Position numbers and translations under genes: made by a program. Shown piece by piece: positions 7,165 through 10,598 of a stretch of 10,598 nucleotides of DNA. The notes below the pieces were generated by a model, which was given only the letters and a program-made list of their open reading frames with translations, did not search any database and was not told where the DNA came from. Every line of letters starts with the position of its first letter. Positions within the stretch are counted from its first letter, which is position 1. Location of the stretch: NCBI GenBank assembly GCA_002494015.1, contig DLAR01000073.1, forward strand, positions 1 through 10,598. The letters are read 5' to 3'. This DNA is from Porphyromonadaceae bacterium UBA7042. GTDB lineage: Bacteria > Bacteroidota > Bacteroidia > Bacteroidales > Muribaculaceae.

Positions 7165-7515
7165 CAACTATTTCATGCATGGATAAATCGGTCACCACGC
7201 CCTCTGCGGGTCACAACATTGCTATCAGGAGCGGCATCGCCGCCAATTGCGCGGTGTAGCCGCGCCTTAACGTTAGGCCCATGCAAGCGCGCCTTTAGGT
7301 GCGCGCCGCTTGGGTTTTCTACGTTTTCTGTCCGGAATCGGCTACAGCGTAGCCGATCTTGACGGGGAATGACCGGCAGCTACGCCGCCGTAAAATCATG
7401 TATAATCTATCAACCATAGACTACATGCCGCCTAACGGGGCATTTGCCTATGGCTAACGTTGACACGCGGCCATGCCGCGTAATCGGCGGCTCTGCCGCT
7501 GACGATAGACAGCGA

Positions 7516-7546
7516 CGTTAAATTAGCGACATTGCGCTACGGCGCG
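7516..7546 (-). repeat. Right inverted repeat of the hairpin-rich element
   Basis: Reverse complement begins CGCGCC and carries the core GCAATGTCGCTAATTTAACG. The outermost part (7534-7545) can also fold on itself as GCGC/GCGC around TACG. Confidence 0.7.
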
Positions 7547-7562
7547 CTGTTATAAATAACAG
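7547..7562 (-). terminator. Possible terminator hairpin after the PurF-like gene
   Basis: CTGTTAT (7547-7553) and ATAACAG (7556-7562) are perfect inverted arms 17 bp downstream of the TAG stop of the minus-strand PurF-like gene. The stem is AT-rich and is followed on the minus strand by the GC-rich end of the repeat element instead of a T-run, so termination here is uncertain. It abuts the right inverted repeat exactly. Confidence 0.35.
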
Positions 7563-7578
7563 TTACCTCAACCTTAAA

Positions 7579-9021
7579 CTATTCCTCAGGATGATCCTCG
7601 CGGTATGCCTCGTCGGGATGGCAGCCTGTACCGTCAAAACAGTGGGTGCAGACGCGGCACTTGGGAAGGCCGATGCTCTTGACAAGATTCTCGATTTTGC
7701 TGAACTGCAGTGAGGTCAGGTCGAGGCGGCGGGCGATTTCGGCAACCATGCGGTTATACTCGGGAGTACCTGTCGTGGCATAGGTTTCGAGCTTGGCATC
7801 GTCACGGCCCTCAAAATCGCGGATAATCTGGCGGGTAATCAGTTCGAGGTCGCTCTTGGACGACGTGAACCCGACAAACGGGCACCCGTAGACAAGAGGG
7901 GGGCACGAGATGCGGGCATGGACTTCCTTGGCCCCACACTCGAAAAACGTGTGCACATTGTCGCGCAACTGGGTCCCGCGCACGATGGAATCGTCGCAGA
8001 ACACGACCCGCTTGCCGTCGAGGATGGCACGGTTGGGAATAAGTTTCATCTTGGCCACGAGGTCGCGGCGCGACTGGTTGCCCGGCGTAAAGCTGCGCGG
8101 CCATGTCGGGGTGTATTTCAGCACCGCGCGCTGGTAGGGGATTCCGTGACCCTCGGCATAACCGAGCGCGTGACCCACTCCCGAGTCGGGAATGCCGCAC
8201 ACGCAGTCGGCCTCTGTGTCATCCTCCTGACCCATAGCCCGTCCACCGGCCTCGCGCACGGCCTCGACGTTGATTCCGTCATAGTCGCTCGCGGGGAAAC
8301 CATAATATACCCACAGGAACGAGCATATCTGCTCGCGCCGGGCGGCTGCCTGAAGCACCTCCATGCTGTCGGCGGTCAGGCGCACTATCTCGCCCGGACC
8401 CACGTCACACACGCGCTCATAGTCGAGGTTGGGAAACGCCGATGTCTCGCTTGCCGCTGCATAGCCGTCCTCTTTGCGCCCTATCACGATGGGGGTGCGC
8501 CCCAGATAGTCGCGGGCGGCGATAATACCCTCCTCGGTGAGGATAAGCATCGAGCAGGAACCCTTTATCTTCTTGTAGACAAGGTTGATGCCGTCGACAA
8601 ATGTCTTGCCCATGTTGATGAGCAGCGCGACAAGCTCGGTCTGGTTGATATTGTTGGCCGACAGCTCGCTGAAATGCATTTTTTTCTCCAGCAGTTCGGC
8701 GGCGATGTCGCGGATGTTGTTGATTTTAGCTACTGTTACGACTGCATAACGTCCCAGATGGGAATTGACTATAATCGGCTGCGGGTCGGTGTCGCTGATG
8801 ACGCCTATGCCTTGGTTGCCGACAAACTTGTCGAGGTCGTCTTCAAATTTAGAACGGAAATAGTCGCGTTCGAGACTGTGAATCGTGCGGTTGAAACCCT
8901 TCTCGGGGTCAAACGTCACCATCCCTGCCCGCTTTGTGCCGAGATGGGAGTTGTAATCGGTGCCGTAAAAAAGGTCGATAATACACGGTTTGCGTGAAAT
9001 CGCACCAAAGAATCCACCCAT
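7579..9021 (-). CDS. PurF-family amidophosphoribosyltransferase-like protein with degenerate glutaminase site
   Basis: A 480-residue cytoplasmic protein colinear with glutamine-PRPP amidotransferase, the first enzyme of purine synthesis. The phosphoribosyltransferase half is well kept: IPDSGVG at 277-283 and the PRPP motif VVFCDDSIVRGTQL at 339-352 with D343/D344. Cysteines C233, C380, C455 and C458 lie where Bacillus-type PurF binds its 4Fe-4S cluster. The N-terminal Ntn-glutaminase half is recognisable by length and fold pattern but begins MGGFFGA where active enzymes expose Cys1 (CGIFG). The usual HxRY arginine and NGN oxyanion motif are replaced by GVISDTD and VAKINNI. It therefore probably cannot hydrolyse glutamine, and may use ammonia, act on another amine, or regulate. 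The ATG at 9021 is chosen because the promoter at 9061-9091 lies inside the longer frame starting at 9090. From memory, close relatives with the same MGGFFG start occur across Bacteroides, so this is likely a conserved paralog, not a decaying gene. Confidence 0.87.
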   Translation of the reverse strand: MGGFFGAISRKPCIIDLFYGTDYNSHLGTKRAGMVTFDPEKGFNRTIHSLERDYFRSKFEDDLDKFVGNQGIGVISDTDPQPIIVNSHLGRYAVVTVAKINNIRDIAAELLEKKMHFSELSANNINQTELVALLINMGKTFVDGINLVYKKIKGSCSMLILTEEGIIAARDYLGRTPIVIGRKEDGYAAASETSAFPNLDYERVCDVGPGEIVRLTADSMEVLQAAARREQICSFLWVYYGFPASDYDGINVEAVREAGGRAMGQEDDTEADCVCGIPDSGVGHALGYAEGHGIPYQRAVLKYTPTWPRSFTPGNQSRRDLVAKMKLIPNRAILDGKRVVFCDDSIVRGTQLRDNVHTFFECGAKEVHARISCPPLVYGCPFVGFTSSKSDLELITRQIIRDFEGRDDAKLETYATTGTPEYNRMVAEIARRLDLTSLQFSKIENLVKSIGLPKCRVCTHCFDGTGCHPDEAYREDHPEE

Positions 9022-9060
9022 AGAAATTGATTTTTTGTGGAAAAGTGAATTAGGAAAGTG

Positions 9061-9091
9061 CAAAGGTACGCAAAAGTTCCGACACTGCAAA
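9061..9091 (-). promoter_or_regulatory. Complete -33/-7 promoter of the PurF-like gene
   Basis: Minus strand: TTTG at 9091-9088, 19 bp gap, then TACCTTTG at 9068-9061, matching the Bacteroidota consensus TTTG-N19-21-TAnnTTTG. Transcription would begin near 9054, about 33 nt before the ATG at 9021. This is the best promoter in the window. Confidence 0.8.
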
Positions 9092-9123
9092 GCGCAAATT
9101 ATCCGCCTTGATACTCTAAGTTA

Positions 9124-9154
9124 TTGTCAGTTTGAAAAATAATGCATATCTTGC
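9124..9154 (+). promoter_or_regulatory. Probable promoter of the TPR protein gene
   Basis: TTG at 9124-9126, a 20-bp gap, then TATCTTGC at 9147-9154, close to TAnnTTTG. It lies 33 bp before the ATG at 9188 and faces away from the PurF-like gene promoter, so 9022-9187 is a divergent promoter region. Confidence 0.5.
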
Positions 9155-9187
9155 GACATAATAAAATAATAATAAAATATATGAGCC

Positions 9188-10393
9188 ATGAAAAGAATTT
9201 TTATCTTGTTGAATGCCATGCTCATTGCCGTTGCCGCAGGTTTTGCCCGGTCCGACGGCTCTGAACTGCCTGAATCTGTACAGAAAACTCTCCAAAACTG
9301 TATATGGTTGATGGATAACGGTATGGCTCAGTCGGCGATGGAAGATTTCGACCGTCTCGATAAGGAATACCCCGATAATTATGTCGTGCAATATGAACGC
9401 ATGTATGCCCTGTATCAGCTTGGACGATATGACGAGGTGGTGAAGGTTGCCAAAAAATTGTTCAAGAACAAGGATGTAACCCCGCTCGTATATCACATCT
9501 ATGGAAACGCGCTTGACGATATGGGCAAAGCGGCTAAAGCGCGGAAAATATATAGCGAAGGGCTGAAACGTTTCCCCGATGCCGGTATGCTCTGTCTCGA
9601 ATTAGGGATAATGGATATGAAAGCGCAGAAATATAATGACGCGCTCGCGCAGTTTGAGCGTGGGATGGTCGCAACGCCATCCTTTGCCTCCAATTATTAC
9701 CGTGCCGCACAGATTTTACTCTCGTCTGATAACAAGACTTGGGGACTTGTCTACGCTGAGGCCGCTATTCTGCTTGCCCCCGGAAATGCCGACCGTCACC
9801 GCGAGTTGGCAGTCGGGATATGCGATACATGGAAGGATGTCCTGTCTTTTAAGACGGAAAACGATACTGTCAAGGCCAAGGTGACACTTGTCGCGTCGCG
9901 CAAGGTCTCGGTTGGCGAGGATGGACAGAGTGCGTTTCTCGCTTTTCCCGGCATCTTTGAGGGATGTGCGATTGTTGCCGCTCAGAAAGCTATCGGGCAG
10001 CTGTATCCATTTCAATGTTCTATCGCCCAACTCGCTGCATTGAGAAAGGGTATTGTCGAGACCTATTTCAGTGTAACCGACAATCTCTATGGCAACTCGA
10101 TGTACCTGTTGCCGTTTCAGAAAAGCGTCATTGATGCCGGACATTGGGATGCCTATAATTTCTTTCTTTTTCGAAACGTGTGTCCTGATGAGTTTTCAGC
10201 TTGGTATGCCGAAAATTCCGATAAATTTGATGCTTTCATCGACTGGTACAATGCCGATCCTTTCATTCTCGATGCATCCCGTACCGTATCCTCGATTGAA
10301 ATTTTCCGTGACTACCGCAAAATCAGTTTGTTTGAATCCTTCTTCATTCAAGCCGGTCTCCTGACCGATGCCAAAAATAAAAAGGAAGAATAA
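9188..10393 (+). CDS. Exported tetratricopeptide-repeat protein
   Basis: A 401-residue protein with a Sec signal peptide (MKRIFILLNAMLIAVAAGFA, likely cleaved after A20), so it acts in the periplasm or at the envelope. Residues about 29-200 are consecutive helical pairs of TPR length: 29-62, 63-97, 98-131 (YHIYGNALDDMGKAAKARKI), 132-165 (LELGIMDMKAQKYNDALAQF) and 166-199 (AAQILL to ILLAPGNAD). The rest, about 200-395, holds no domain I recognise; it is rich in aromatic residues (FLAFPGIFEGC, WYAENSDKFDAFIDWYNADP). TPR proteins act as protein-binding scaffolds, but no partner is evident here. Its genomic neighbours do not hint at a process: a divergent PurF-like gene on one side and an unrelated promoter on the other. 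No strong terminator follows; only a weak GGCAA/TTGCC pairing at 10414-10439. Confidence 0.88.
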   Translation: MKRIFILLNAMLIAVAAGFARSDGSELPESVQKTLQNCIWLMDNGMAQSAMEDFDRLDKEYPDNYVVQYERMYALYQLGRYDEVVKVAKKLFKNKDVTPLVYHIYGNALDDMGKAAKARKIYSEGLKRFPDAGMLCLELGIMDMKAQKYNDALAQFERGMVATPSFASNYYRAAQILLSSDNKTWGLVYAEAAILLAPGNADRHRELAVGICDTWKDVLSFKTENDTVKAKVTLVASRKVSVGEDGQSAFLAFPGIFEGCAIVAAQKAIGQLYPFQCSIAQLAALRKGIVETYFSVTDNLYGNSMYLLPFQKSVIDAGHWDAYNFFLFRNVCPDEFSAWYAENSDKFDAFIDWYNADPFILDASRTVSSIEIFRDYRKISLFESFFIQAGLLTDAKNKKEE

Positions 10394-10439
10394 CGTGCCT
10401 GTAAATCGCTGTCGGCAAGTTGATTATAGCTTGATTGCC

Positions 10440-10467
10440 AATTGCGCATTATGAATTGTGCATTATG
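10440..10467 (+). repeat. Two tandem 14-bp repeats, AATTGYGCATTATG
   Basis: AATTGCGCATTATG (10440-10453) is followed directly by AATTGTGCATTATG (10454-10467), then a partial CATTG. The repeat lies in the gene-free stretch between the TPR gene and the next promoter. Short AT-rich tandem units of this kind are, as I recall, common between genes in Bacteroidales. Confidence 0.7.
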
Positions 10468-10509
10468 CATTGAAGAAAGCGACATTATCGCACCATAGCG
10501 CGGTTTTTC

Positions 10510-10540
10510 GTGTAGTATCTTTGCGGAAAAAATACTACAC
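10510..10540 (+). promoter_or_regulatory. Promoter with perfect 9-bp inverted repeat around its start region
   Basis: TATCTTTG (10516-10523) matches TAnnTTTG exactly, 20 bp before the ATG at 10544. It overlaps an inverted repeat: GTGTAGTAT (10510-10518) and ATACTACAC (10532-10540). The expected start of transcription (near 10529) falls between the arms. The left arm would not be transcribed, so the dyad is more likely a DNA operator than an RNA hairpin. Confidence 0.6.
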
Positions 10541-10543
10541 ACG

Positions 10544-10598
10544 ATGAAGACAATCCAAGAAATATCCCGACTGCTGGTCTCAGACCGCGCCTATTGCG
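10544..10598 (+). CDS. Start of an unidentified gene, cut by the window edge
   Basis: ATG at 10544 opens MKTIQEISRLLVSDRAYC, 18 codons that run off the end. It is supported by the exact -7 box 20 bp upstream and by the usual Bacteroidota short leader. Eighteen residues are too few to name a product. The inverted repeat over its promoter suggests a regulated gene. Confidence 0.6.
   Translation, partial: MKTIQEISRLLVSDRAYC

Larger units (their letters stand above)
7134..7546. repeat. Hairpin-rich noncoding element bounded by 31-bp imperfect inverted repeats
   Basis: This stretch fills most of the gene-free gap 7042-7578. No convincing coding frame was found. Its ends (7134-7164 and 7516-7546) are inverted copies matching at 25 of 31 positions. 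Inside lie many short, GC-rich hairpins, several with exactly three-base loops: GCGGC/GCCGC (7231-7243, loop ATC), ATCGGCTAC/GTAGCCGAT (7337-7357, loop AGC), CGGCAGC/GCCGCCG (7374-7390, loop TAC, one mismatch), ACGCGGC/GCCGCGT (7465-7481, loop CAT) and GCGGC/GCCGC (7487-7499, loop TCT). Others are GCGCGG/CCGCGC (7249-7265), GCGCGC twice (7287-7306) and an AT-rich stem CATGTA-TCTAT/ATAGA-TACATG (7397-7427). The inverted ends resemble a MITE, but I find no direct target duplication. It may instead be a mosaic intergenic repeat or a structured RNA. Confidence 0.6.

Noticed and set aside
7120..7560. Direct target-site duplication flanking the inverted-repeat element
   Set aside because: The bases next to 7134 and 7546 do not match in direct orientation, so transposition is not shown by this window.
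7918..8997. Long plus-strand open frame (359 codons) opposite the PurF-like gene
   Set aside because: It mirrors the codon pattern of the real minus-strand gene, whose motifs are unmistakable; the antisense product resembles nothing I know.
9022..9090. N-terminal extension of the PurF-like protein by 23 residues from 9090
   Set aside because: The extension contains the whole -7 box at 9061-9068 and has no family-like sequence; the ATG at 9021 gives the expected MGGFFG start.
10348..10542. 64-codon minus-strand frame over the tandem repeats
   Set aside because: Its MHNAQFIMRN stretch is simply the translation of the AATTGYGCATTATG repeat, and it overlaps the end of the TPR gene.

Overview
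This window looks like the chromosome of an anaerobic Bacteroidota, most likely order Bacteroidales and perhaps Muribaculaceae. The family-level guess rests on general resemblance and moderate GC content. The order-level call rests on three things: repeated TAnnTTTG-type -7 promoter boxes in front of genes, a secreted multi-domain protein with a type IX secretion-like C-terminal tail, and a rubrerythrin plus PurF-like paralog of the type seen in Bacteroides relatives.

Layout. 7-3177 (+): a 1,056-residue cell-surface protein built of fibronectin III and jelly-roll (choice-of-anchor/MAM-like) modules. Its 5' end is missing or frame-broken at the window edge, and it is closed by a clear intrinsic terminator. 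3394-5608 (+): an OmpR/PhoB-type response regulator and an overlapping membrane histidine kinase. 5609-5967: a regulatory stretch with a direct-repeat site shared with the region upstream of the regulator, a strong -7 box and a long hairpin. 5968-6546 (+): rubrerythrin, ending in a terminator shared with the convergent gene. 6649-7041 (-): a small membrane/coiled-coil protein resembling only the tail of SPFH (stomatin/prohibitin) proteins. 7042-7578: no gene, but an approximately 413-bp GC-rich element bounded by 31-bp imperfect inverted repeats and packed with small hairpins. 7579-9021 (-): a PurF-family protein with an intact PRPP motif but apparently dead glutaminase active site. 9188-10393 (+): an exported TPR protein transcribed divergently from it. 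10394-10598: tandem short repeats, a promoter inside a perfect inverted repeat, and the first 18 codons of a further gene.

How the pieces fit. The two-component pair is flanked on both sides by the same 18-bp site (17 of 18 identical). Each copy contains GTAAC half-sites 11 bp apart, the geometry bound by PhoB/OmpR-type regulators. The downstream copy lies just upstream of the promoter leading to rubrerythrin. This suggests that the pair autoregulates and also controls an oxidative-stress enzyme; this is inference. The most unusual items are the shared sites with the leader hairpin, the hairpin-rich inverted-repeat element, and the PurF-like protein lacking the catalytic N-terminal cysteine. 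I see no tRNA, rRNA, CRISPR array, transposase or phage gene.
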